From contig JAGNPP010000076.1 in assembly GCA_017989575.1 (NCBI GenBank), positions 1 through 9,704 of the forward strand: a stretch of 9,704 nt of DNA, in the 5' to 3' direction. Shown in pieces: positions 1-6,313 of the stretch (position 1 is its first letter; each line of letters begins with the position of its first letter). The notes beneath the pieces are model-generated. The model was not told where the DNA came from. It made no database searches and saw nothing but the letters and a program-made list of their open reading frames with translations. Position numbers and translations under genes: made by a program. The stretch is from Chryseobacterium sp. GTDB taxonomy: Bacteria > Bacteroidota > Bacteroidia > Flavobacteriales > Weeksellaceae.

Positions 1-30
1 ATTTCAAACTTACTTTTCAAATTTTTAAAA

Positions 31-62
31 TAAAAAAGCCGACAATCTTTTAGATTATCAGC
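31..62 (-). terminator. Intrinsic terminator of the small RNA
   Basis: On the minus strand, GCTGATAATC (62-53) and GATTGTCGGC (47-38) form a 10-bp stem with two G-U pairs around a 5-nt loop (TAAAA). Six uridines follow (37-32). No protein gene lies upstream of it on this strand, so it must end a non-coding transcript. Confidence 0.8.
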
Positions 63-165
63 CGTTATTTTAGTCCACAAGTTCGGAGGTGTTTATGTAA
101 TTCTCTTGGCAAGAATTAGGATATTTCTCAAAATGAACTTGTTTGTTTTTCACTTTCATTATTTG
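31..165 (-). ncRNA. Candidate 6S-like small RNA
   Basis: Read on the minus strand from a predicted start near 165, this transcript of about 130 nt carries no credible reading frame but folds well. Bases 142-135 pair perfectly with 84-77 (8 bp, ACAAGUUC/GAACUUGU). An asymmetric bubble follows, 134-119 on one side and 97-85 on the other. An upper stem of 8 bp (118-111 with 105-98, one G-U pair) is capped by the loop GCCAA. An intrinsic terminator ends the transcript at about 31. A closing stem, large bubble and apical hairpin are the hallmark of 6S RNA, which binds RNA polymerase holoenzyme by mimicking an open promoter and lowers housekeeping transcription in stationary phase. The Bacteroidota version known as 6S-Flavo is the family I would test first. 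The promoter, fold and terminator are seen directly; the 6S identity is inference. Another trans-acting sRNA remains possible. I saw no SRP RNA signature. Confidence 0.6.
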
Positions 166-169
166 ATAG

Positions 170-204
170 CAAAGTTACGCAAACTTAACATAATATTCCA
201 AAAA
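170..204 (-). promoter_or_regulatory. Promoter of the minus-strand small RNA
   Basis: On the minus strand, TAACTTTG (177-170) matches the Bacteroidota -7 consensus TAnnTTTG exactly. TTTTTGG (204-198) supplies the -33 TTTG-like element, and exactly 20 bp separate the two. This is the best-formed promoter in the window. It predicts a start at about 163-166. The only thing downstream is the small RNA and its terminator. Confidence 0.75.
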
Positions 205-494
205 CTGAGCTAAAATTATTTCCTTGAAAATATTTTGAATCTAATTACAGCAATTAACAGTCTGATTATTAAATTTTTATTAATAATTAAAAATTTGAAT
301 TAAAAAAAATAGTAAAATTTAATTTTTAAGTTTTGTCTTTGATTATAGTTTTCAAAATGACCACTATGCTTCAATATTTGAAAGAAATATAACTTTCATA
401 TTAAACGATTTGCAATATTTTGGTCTTAAAATTGATATTGTGATTATTATACAAAATTTTCTATTTGGCATTCAACTTTATAAATTCTTAAGCT
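205..494. other. AT-rich intergenic region without a gene
   Basis: This is very AT-rich DNA between the divergent small RNA and the orphan gene starting at 495. It contains an AT-only inverted repeat (AAATTTTTA at 271-279, TAAAAATTT at 288-296) that may be a by-product of base composition. I see no exact TAnnTTTG match for the downstream gene. The closest sequence is TAAGTTTTG at 327-335, whose spacer is one base too long. No coding region or RNA gene is recognisable. Confidence 0.5.
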
Positions 495-878
495 ATGATT
501 TTCGATAAAAACTACCTCAAACCAAGCAACGAAATATCCTACCACGTTTATCAAGAAGAGACTTCACAAAACGATTTTGTAAATCCTTACAACGATAGTC
601 CTTATCTAATAAGTTCTTTGCAGAAATTAAAGAACAAAGTCATTTGCAAAAAAAAGAAGAAAATCATTGAGGAATGTTTGGATAATTATGCCGAGGACAC
701 TGTAAAAAATCCCGAAATTAATGTCTTCAAAAATATAGATGAGATGAATCCTACCGCTTCTTTTGCGGATTATGCAAAATCCTCTTATCAAAAAGTTCTA
801 AAGGATTTAGAAAACCTTCAGATGCTGATTGACAAACTGGACGGTAACGAACCATCTTCTATGAAAATGATTTCGTAA
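495..878 (+). CDS. Hypothetical protein, 127 residues, orphan
   Basis: I do not recognise a family. The protein is hydrophilic, has no signal peptide or membrane segment, and is probably cytoplasmic. A lysine run lies at residues 52-56 (CKKKKKIIEE). The last third (about residues 91-116) is a likely amphipathic helix or short coiled coil with spaced leucines (KVLKDLENLQMLIDKLD). The N-terminal half is rich in Asn, Tyr and Ser and may be disordered. The ATG at 495 is the only sensible start, and no Shine-Dalgarno is visible, as is usual in Bacteroidota. The gene stands alone, with a strong terminator 38 bases past the stop. Its uninterrupted length and dedicated terminator suggest a real gene. 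It may be a lineage-restricted flavobacterial protein, and nothing in it supports a function. Confidence 0.7.
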   Translation: MIFDKNYLKPSNEISYHVYQEETSQNDFVNPYNDSPYLISSLQKLKNKVICKKKKKIIEECLDNYAEDTVKNPEINVFKNIDEMNPTASFADYAKSSYQKVLKDLENLQMLIDKLDGNEPSSMKMIS

Positions 879-915
879 AAGAAATTCCAATTAATTTAAA
901 TAGACTAAAATTATT

Positions 916-946
916 ATGCTCTGAAATTGTTCAGGGCATTTTTAGT
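916..946 (+). terminator. Intrinsic terminator after the orphan gene
   Basis: ATGCTCTGAA (916-925) pairs over 10 bp (one G-U) with TTCAGGGCAT (930-939) around the loop ATTG, followed by TTTT. ACTAAAA (904-910) and TTTTAGT (940-946) extend the symmetry, so it could work in both directions. Confidence 0.85.
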
Positions 947-1036
947 TTTAATTAATGAACTTAATATGAACATATTTCTAATTTATAAAATTAAAAAAAC
1001 TTAGAAATCCTCATTTTAATATGAATTTATGTATTT

Positions 1037-1049
1037 TCTCATAGTGAGA
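1037..1049. repeat. Short inverted repeat in the GH3 promoter, possible operator
   Basis: TCTCA (1037-1041) and TGAGA (1045-1049) are perfect inverted arms around TAG. They end 15 bp upstream of the -7 element, so they overlap the place where a -33 element should lie. A bound regulator here could activate or block transcription. With only 5-bp arms, chance occurrence in AT-rich DNA is possible. Confidence 0.3.
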
Positions 1050-1064
1050 TAATAAAGATTTAAT

Positions 1065-1072
1065 TACTTTTG
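1065..1072 (+). promoter_or_regulatory. Promoter -7 element of the GH3 gene
   Basis: TACTTTTG is an exact TAnnTTTG match 25 bases before the ATG at 1097, giving a predicted leader of about 15-20 nt. No clear -33 TTTG is present. Where it would be expected there is an inverted repeat, TCTCA-TAG-TGAGA (1037-1049), which may be an operator site. Confidence 0.6.
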
Positions 1073-1096
1073 TAAATAACCAAAACAAAGAAATCT

Positions 1097-3358
1097 ATGT
1101 TCAAGAAAACTTTCCTTTTAGGTTTTTTCTCACTTAGTTATGCTGTTTCTATGGCACAATCTAACAATTTACCCATCTATCTGGACGATTCCAAACCTGT
1201 GGAACAAAGAGTGAAAGACGCACTTTCCCGGATGACTGTGGAAGAAAAAGTGGCAATGTTGCACGCGCAGTCCAAATTCAGCTCTCCTGGTGTACCAAGA
1301 TTGGGAATCCCAGAATTCTGGACAACAGATGGTCCTCACGGCGTACGCTCCGAAGTGATTTGGGACGAGTGGGATCAAGCTGGCTGGACTAATGACTCCA
1401 TTATCGCCTATCCTGCCCTCACCGCTTTGTCTGCAACTTGGAACAAAAAAATGTCTTACAAATATGGAAAAGCTTTGGGAGAAGAGGCACGTTACAGAAA
1501 AAAAGATATTCTCTTAGGTCCAGGAGTCAACATCTACAGAACGCCTTTGAATGGTAGAAACTTCGAGTATATGGGCGAAGATCCTTTCTTGGCTTCGAAA
1601 ATGGTCGTTCCTTATATTCACGGAGTGCAGTCCAACGGTGTTGCAACAAGTGTGAAGCATTTTGCTCTGAATAATCAAGAAACTTTCCGACATACAAGCA
1701 ATGTGATAGTGGACGATAGAACTTTGTATGAAATCTACCTTCCGCCTTTCAAAGCCGCTGTAACTGAGGGTGATTCCTGGACGATAATGGGCGCTTATGA
1801 TCTTTACAAAGGTCAATATGCCAGCCAAAATCAATATCTTTTGAATGATATACTGAAAGGCGAATGGAATTACAAAGGCGTTGTAGTTTCCGATTGGGGC
1901 GCCGTGAACAATACAGAACAAGCTATCCACAACGGTCTGGATATGGAATTCGGGAGCTGGACCAACGGACTTTCTGCCGGAACGAAAAATGCTTATGACA
2001 ATTATTATCTCGCTCAGCCTTATTTAAATTTGATTAAATCTGGAAAAGTCGGCACCAAAGAACTGGATGACAAAGTAACCAGAATCCTGAATCTTGCCTA
2101 CAAAACCACCATGAACAAGAATAAGCCTTTCGGAAACATTGCATCGGAAGAGCATATTGCGACGGCAAAACAAGTGGGCGAAGAAGGAATTGTCTTGTTG
2201 AAAAATCAAAACAATGTACTTCCAATTGACATTAATAAAGCTAAAAAAATTGCAGTCATTGGTGAGAATGCGATCAAAATAATGACTGTTGGCGGTGGAT
2301 CGTCTTCCCTGAAAGCCAAATATGAAATCCTACCACTAGATGGTATTAAATCCCGATTTGGGAAACAATCTGAGATCAAATTTGCTAGAGGTTACGTTGG
2401 AGATCCAGGCGGAGAATACAACGGTGTAAAATCCGGACAAGATTTGAAGGAAAGCCGCTCTGCTGATGAATTGCTGAAAGAAGCTGTAGAATTGGCTAAG
2501 AGTTCGGATTACGTAATCTTCGTAGGTGGACTTAATAAAAGTGAATATCAGGATAACGAGGGAATCGACCGCAAGAGTTACGGCTTGCCATACAATCAGG
2601 ACAACGTGATCTCTGCTTTGGCAAAAGCCAATAAAAATTTCGCAGTGGTTTTGGTTTCCGGAAATGCTGTTGCAATGCCTTGGATCAAAGACGTTCCTAC
2701 AGTTCTTCAAAATTGGTATTTGGGATCAGAAGCAGGGAATTCTTTGGCTTCTATTCTGGCTGGAGACGCCAATCCGTCTGGGAAATTACCTTTCACATTT
2801 CCTGTAAAATTGGAAGATAATTCGGCACACAAACTGGGAGAATATCCTGGGAACAAAGAGGAATTAGCTGCCGGAAAAGGCAAGGATCAGAAAAACCCGA
2901 TCAACATTACTTATAACGAGGGAATTTTTGTAGGTTACCGCTGGCACGACACGCAGAATATCAAACCATTATTCAGTTTCGGGCACGGCTTGAGCTACAC
3001 GACGTTTGAATTTGGAAAAGCAAAAGCTGATAAAACGACAATCGGTCAGGATGATAAAATTACTTTTACATTCACCGTGAAAAATACGGGTAAAAAAGCT
3101 GGAGCAGAGGTTGCGCAACTTTATATTAATGATATCAAATCTTCTGTCCCAAGACCAGCCAAAGAGTTGAAAGGTTTTGAAAAAATATTCCTGAATTCGG
3201 GCGAAGAAAAAACCGTGAGCATTACGATTGACAAAGAAGCCTTAAGCTTTTTTGATGCTGACAAACACGCTTGGGTTGCAGAGCCCGGAGATTTTGAAGC
3301 GTTGATTGGTAATTCTTCTGATAACATTAAAACGAAAGTTAAATTTACTCTGAAATAG
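1097..3358 (+). CDS. Secreted glycoside hydrolase family 3 (beta-glucosidase type)
   Basis: This 753-residue GH3 enzyme has the domain order of BglX-type beta-glucosidases and xylosidases, which release terminal sugars from beta-linked oligosaccharides by a retaining mechanism. A signal peptide (residues 1-20, cleavage after SMA) sends it to the periplasm or outside; there is no lipobox and no T9SS tail. The N-terminal barrel shows TTDGPHG (D78, substrate binding), NFEYMGEDP (about 155-163), KHFALNNQE (K187, H188) and R208. The catalytic nucleophile is D266 in VVVSDWG. The second domain carries the EYQDNEGIDR region (E483, E488), where the acid/base glutamate is expected. FSFGHGLSYTTF leads into the C-terminal fibronectin III-like domain (about 672-745). 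Length is normal and the key residues are present. Exact sugar specificity cannot be read from sequence. The gene is monocistronic with its own promoter and terminator, and no SusC/SusD genes lie next to it in the window. Confidence 0.95.
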   Translation: MFKKTFLLGFFSLSYAVSMAQSNNLPIYLDDSKPVEQRVKDALSRMTVEEKVAMLHAQSKFSSPGVPRLGIPEFWTTDGPHGVRSEVIWDEWDQAGWTNDSIIAYPALTALSATWNKKMSYKYGKALGEEARYRKKDILLGPGVNIYRTPLNGRNFEYMGEDPFLASKMVVPYIHGVQSNGVATSVKHFALNNQETFRHTSNVIVDDRTLYEIYLPPFKAAVTEGDSWTIMGAYDLYKGQYASQNQYLLNDILKGEWNYKGVVVSDWGAVNNTEQAIHNGLDMEFGSWTNGLSAGTKNAYDNYYLAQPYLNLIKSGKVGTKELDDKVTRILNLAYKTTMNKNKPFGNIASEEHIATAKQVGEEGIVLLKNQNNVLPIDINKAKKIAVIGENAIKIMTVGGGSSSLKAKYEILPLDGIKSRFGKQSEIKFARGYVGDPGGEYNGVKSGQDLKESRSADELLKEAVELAKSSDYVIFVGGLNKSEYQDNEGIDRKSYGLPYNQDNVISALAKANKNFAVVLVSGNAVAMPWIKDVPTVLQNWYLGSEAGNSLASILAGDANPSGKLPFTFPVKLEDNSAHKLGEYPGNKEELAAGKGKDQKNPINITYNEGIFVGYRWHDTQNIKPLFSFGHGLSYTTFEFGKAKADKTTIGQDDKITFTFTVKNTGKKAGAEVAQLYINDIKSSVPRPAKELKGFEKIFLNSGEEKTVSITIDKEALSFFDADKHAWVAEPGDFEALIGNSSDNIKTKVKFTLK

Positions 3359-3400
3359 TGGCTTTGACTATCTCGGTCAACAAATTATATCTTAAAACAA

Positions 3401-3427
3401 AAGCCCGGGAATTTCTCGGGCTTTTCT
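3401..3427 (+). terminator. Intrinsic terminator of the GH3 gene
   Basis: AAGCCCGGGA (3401-3410) pairs with TCTCGGGCTT (3414-3423) over 10 bp with one G-U, followed by TTTTCTT. It lies 43 bases past the stop codon. A weaker hairpin, TTGAC/GTCAA (3364-3368 and 3376-3380), sits between the stop and the terminator. Confidence 0.9.
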
Positions 3428-3509
3428 TATAACAATATATGAGGTTTGGAAAACTTACTATTTATTAATTGCTCTTTTCGAACGTTTGCTAAATGTGAAT
3501 TTATATGGA

Positions 3510-3600
3510 ATCTGCAGCCCGACCTGAGTGGAGCTCATTTTTTGTGTGGCTTTAGCTGTGGCAAAAAATAGCGGGAACGGAGGGCGGAAATAGCTGCCCA
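3510..3600. repeat. Structured intergenic element, probable dispersed repeat
   Basis: This block is far more GC-rich than the flanking intergenic DNA and is not coding. GCAGC (3514-3518) pairs with GCTGC (3593-3597) as the outer stem. Inside it, ATTTTTTG (3537-3544) pairs perfectly with CAAAAAAT (3562-3569), and GCT (3533-3535) with AGC (3570-3572) extends this arm past a one-base bulge. The phrases GCAGCCCGACCTGAGTGGAG and GCGGGAACGGAGGGCGG resemble short elements that I associate from memory with gene ends in many Flavobacteriia genomes; I could not check this. The element lies between two terminators facing each other, so it may be silent DNA, a transcript-end structure or a small RNA. The Rfam motif Flavo-1 is one candidate to compare, but I cannot confirm a match. 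Confidence 0.5.
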
Positions 3601-3615
3601 AATAATTAGACAAAC

Positions 3616-3647
3616 AAAAAACCCGAAAGATTGCTCTTCCGGGTTTT
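3616..3647 (-). terminator. Terminator of the nuclease gene, possibly bidirectional
   Basis: AAAACCCGAAAGA (3618-3630) and TCTTCCGGGTTTT (3635-3647) form a 13-bp hairpin whose tip mispairs once (G-U on the minus strand), with a 4-nt loop. On the minus strand the arm ends in a run of six U (3621-3616), 26 bases beyond the nuclease stop. On the plus strand it has four U and could back up the GH3 terminator. Confidence 0.88.
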
Positions 3648-3672
3648 ATGATTGTAATATTACTATATCGAA

Positions 3673-5427
3673 TTACTCAACAATAATTTTACTTGATTGA
3701 TTTTTAGTCGTTACAATGTAAACACCTTTAGCTAATTTCTTAAGGCTTACTTTACCTTTGTTCTCTACCTGATTGATGGTTTGAACCAATTGCCCGTTTA
3801 GGCTGTAGATTTTCACAGTCTCATTCTTTTCTATTCCGCTGATGTAAAACTCGTTGTTTTTCACTGGGTTTGGATAGATAGAGATTTTTGCTTTTTGAGC
3901 GTCGATATCGTCTGTTGCCAATCCTGCGAAACAAGTCCAAGACAAGTCATCAAAAGATACACGGTGATCTGTAGTGGTATTTACCAATTCTATCACGATG
4001 TTACCTGCAACATTGATATTGTTGATGGTTGTCGTTTTAGCCGTTTTAGAATAAGGGATTGTCCCTTTTTCTATTCCATTAATTTTCAGGACATAGCTTC
4101 CTTCGGAATCATTGTAAGGTAAATATGTTTTCACAGTTAGAGAACCAATACCGCCTGCGATTGTAGAAGATTTCAAAGAACCTTGTCTGATACAGATAGC
4201 TCTATTATTGTCTCCGCTTATATAAACTGCCTTATCTGTTCTTGCTTTTGTAGCATTCCAAGTGATACCCTTATTAATCCATTCTCTGTCTTGATAAGAC
4301 GAATTTGTAGCTGGGATATTTTCGAAATCTTCTGTTCCACAAGATCCTTCAGCAGGATTTGCTGGACCATCAGAAGTCTTACCTTCTACTACATTGCTGT
4401 TTGCAGATCTGTTACCAGCAGCATCTCTTGCAATTACGTGGAAAGAATATGTAGTTGCAGGACTTAGGCCAGAAACGGTTCCGCTAGTTGCAGAAACTGA
4501 ATTTTTATAAACATTATCTGCATAAAGATCATAACTAGTTACTCCAACATTGTCTGTAGATGCAGCCCAAGATAATGAAACTGTTGAAGAAGAAGTTCCC
4601 GTTACAGCAAGATTTGTAGGTGCTGTAGGTGCTACAGTATCAGATGTTGATCCTCCATTGAAGGTATCTGGCCAAGTGTTTTGTGCTGCTGGACCACCCC
4701 AAATAACCGTTGCCAAGTAAGGATTATCAATAAAAGGGTTTCTGTTTTTCTGTGTGTTGGCTACGATATTATTTCTTTGTCTTTCAAAGTCAGATACAGG
4801 ATCTTCTACATTCCATTTCAGCAAAATATCTGGGAAGTCAGAAGAGTAAGTCGCTGGGTTCATCGTAATATTAAGCGGAAGACATCTACTGTTGTATCTC
4901 ACGTACATATACATCAAGATTCTAGCCACATCGCCTTTCCACTCGCTTCCTGGATACCATCCCCCACGGCTTGTTTTCTGTGCAGTTATGCCCGTTCCGT
5001 CATCAAAAAGAAGACTACCTCTTGTACTATTTAGCGTTATGTCTGCAGGACGAAGGTGGTGACCATCAGCTCCAGGACCAGATGTTCCAAGATTGGGTGT
5101 TCCTTTGGATTTTGCATAAACGTGCTCTCTGTTCCAAGATCCATTTTTTGCACGACTTCTCTGATGCGTTCCAGAAGAAGTTGTAGATCCGTAGATCAAT
5201 AGCAAATTTGATGGATTTTCCGGATCCACATCACTCACGGCCAATAGCGTTTTCAACTCACTATAAGAAATGGTTTTGGAATGTGTGCTTGTAATAAGAC
5301 TTGCAAGCTCGGATTTTAAATCATTCTTTGTCTTGTTGAAGTTAACACCGGAGTAGTAAGAAGGTGCTGACTGCGCAAAAGCCAAGAATGAAATGACACT
5401 TGCAAATAATGAAAATTTTAATTTCAT
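3673..5427 (-). CDS. Secreted endonuclease I with fibronectin III and T9SS sorting domain
   Basis: This 584-residue modular nuclease is likely to cut DNA or RNA outside the cell. A signal peptide covers residues 1-18 (cleavage AFA/QS). The endonuclease I domain (about 22-245) shows NREHVYAKS (residues 99-107), where E101-H102 match the metal ligand and catalytic histidine of the EndA/Vvn family. GADGHHLRPAD and N133 with R136 follow, then DVARILMYMYVRY and the family signature DPVSDFERQRNN...NRNPFIDNP. A fibronectin type III domain (263-351) begins with APTAPTNLAV and contains SLSWAASTDNVGVTSYDLY. A beta-sandwich, jelly-roll-like module (about 363-500) comes next. The last 70 residues are a type A Por sorting domain (SIYPNPV at 516-522, GKVSLKKLAKGVYIV), the signal for T9SS export. 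The start lies only 12 bases from the stop of the mnmA remnant, so the gene's promoter must lie inside that remnant; I found no exact TAnnTTTG there. A nutrient-scavenging role (phosphate, nucleotides) is inference. Confidence 0.93.
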   Translation of the reverse strand: MKLKFSLFASVISFLAFAQSAPSYYSGVNFNKTKNDLKSELASLITSTHSKTISYSELKTLLAVSDVDPENPSNLLLIYGSTTSSGTHQRSRAKNGSWNREHVYAKSKGTPNLGTSGPGADGHHLRPADITLNSTRGSLLFDDGTGITAQKTSRGGWYPGSEWKGDVARILMYMYVRYNSRCLPLNITMNPATYSSDFPDILLKWNVEDPVSDFERQRNNIVANTQKNRNPFIDNPYLATVIWGGPAAQNTWPDTFNGGSTSDTVAPTAPTNLAVTGTSSSTVSLSWAASTDNVGVTSYDLYADNVYKNSVSATSGTVSGLSPATTYSFHVIARDAAGNRSANSNVVEGKTSDGPANPAEGSCGTEDFENIPATNSSYQDREWINKGITWNATKARTDKAVYISGDNNRAICIRQGSLKSSTIAGGIGSLTVKTYLPYNDSEGSYVLKINGIEKGTIPYSKTAKTTTINNINVAGNIVIELVNTTTDHRVSFDDLSWTCFAGLATDDIDAQKAKISIYPNPVKNNEFYISGIEKNETVKIYSLNGQLVQTINQVENKGKVSLKKLAKGVYIVTTKNQSSKIIVE

Positions 5428-5439
5428 ACAGTTAATTAT

Positions 5440-5967
5440 TTAAATTAGGTTGATGCTTGATATGGTTTGAATGTCTGTAATGATTTCTATTGGATGATTG
5501 TAAACCGAGATTGGCATCGGCTTTTCCAATTCTACAATTACAGTTTCATTATGATGATAAAATTTGCCAGTGAAGTCTTCTTCAACGGCTTCAGATTTTA
5601 GATTTACAGGATTCCCTTCTTCAATAGAGTTAAGATGATCTATTTGATTTTTATTAAAACTAATAACGCGGATCCAAAGTCCAGGATGATCTTCCCCTTG
5701 TCCCACGAAGAGTTGATTGGTTTCTTCATTGATGCCAATGACGTAAAGTGGCGCTTTCTTGCCGCCAACGTTGATTCCTTTTCTCTGACCAAGTTTGAAA
5801 TGATGAGTCCCCTGATGCTCACCTACCAAAAAACCATCAAAAAGACCATAATTTTTCTTCTGCAGATTCACATTCAATTCATCCAGTTTTGAGCTGAATG
5901 TGGAATGATCGTATTCAAAGATTGGAGAGGATGATGGTATTTCTACAATTTGGCCAGGTTTTACCAC
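5440..5967 (-). pseudogene. Truncated MnmA (tRNA 2-thiouridylase), C-terminal half only
   Basis: The translated part matches the central and C-terminal domains of MnmA, which places sulfur on U34 of Lys, Glu and Gln tRNAs. The diagnostic stretch is VGEHQGTHHFKLGQRKGINVGG (about residues 48-69), followed by PLYVIGIN and VGQGEDHPGL. Full MnmA has roughly 360-400 residues; here only 175 remain. The PP-loop ATPase domain and both catalytic cysteines are missing, so this product cannot thiolate tRNA. The frame stays open upstream only to a TGA at 6009-6007, and the best start is a GTG at 5967 in the middle of a conserved KPGQIVE motif. The last 40 residues fit the MnmA C-terminal barrel poorly. 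A functional mnmA elsewhere in the genome is expected. The surviving frame has no internal stop, so truncation may be recent, or the remnant may be kept as a tRNA-binding module. It could also be maintained because it overlaps the nuclease promoter. Confidence 0.7.
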
Positions 5968-5977
5968 GTATCGCAGA

Positions 5978-6030
5978 TTATTTATTATGCCCGCTGCGGA
6001 AATACTTCATTATTCTTATGTAATAAATAA
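5978..6030. repeat. Perfect 10-bp inverted repeat at the mnmA break
   Basis: TTATTTATTA (5978-5987) and TAATAAATAA (6021-6030) are exact reverse complements, 33 bases apart. The interval contains CCCGCTGCGG and the TGA that closes the mnmA frame. The repeat lies where recognisable MnmA homology stops, so it may mark a deletion or insertion scar. AT-rich arms weaken the case. Confidence 0.45.
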
Positions 6031-6266
6031 CGGGGGCGCTAATGTAATTATTTTAATTCACATGAATCTCACTTTCTTTCAAAGTTTTATAAAAACGTAA
6101 CAAAAGATTAATTTACGATGACAAGGTCGTGTATTTGTAGAGCTTAATTTGCAGTTCGTTGCTTTTCAAATATGAATAATTCCCTGAAAAATGAAATTCT
6201 AATCTCATTTTAATCTCTTTAATTACATTTTAATTTCATTCCAAAGACTTTCTAATTTGGCGGATA
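6031..6266. other. Intergenic region without a recognisable gene
   Basis: This is AT-rich DNA between the mnmA remnant and the UspA-like gene. Reading the minus strand in all frames I found no sequence like the missing MnmA N-terminal domain: no PP-loop SGGVDSS motif and no CxxC-type active site. Two weak -7-like matches occur (for example CATATTTG on the minus strand near 6165-6172), none exact. No terminator or RNA fold stood out. Confidence 0.5.
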
Positions 6267-6274
6267 TAGTTTTG
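6267..6274 (+). promoter_or_regulatory. Promoter -7 element of the UspA-like/YoaK pair
   Basis: TAGTTTTG is an exact TAnnTTTG match 40 bases before the ATG at 6314. It would start transcription near 6280. No -33 TTTG lies at the ideal distance. The site decides the start codon: an alternative in-frame TTG at 6257 would lie upstream of the transcript. Confidence 0.55.
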
Positions 6275-6313
6275 TATCATCAAAAAATAACAACTCACAA
6301 AAATTATAAAGTT

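Noticed and set aside
31..165. SRP RNA or tRNA as an alternative identity for the small RNA
   Set aside because: There is no GGAA-type SRP tetraloop domain with its conserved internal loops, no cloverleaf and no CCA end.
271..296. AT-only inverted repeat (AAATTTTTA / TAAAAATTT) upstream of the orphan gene
   Set aside because: Such arms arise easily by chance in DNA this AT-rich; no T-run or neighbouring gene end gives it a role as a terminator.
1514..1930. A 138-codon open frame on the minus strand inside the GH3 gene
   Set aside because: It lies wholly antisense to a gene with intact family motifs, has no promoter or start signals, and its translation is low-complexity without domain features.
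6010..6250. Frameshifted remains of the missing MnmA N-terminal domain
   Set aside because: No PP-loop SGGVDSS-like or catalytic cysteine motif appears in any minus-strand frame; the DNA is AT-rich and stop-dense.
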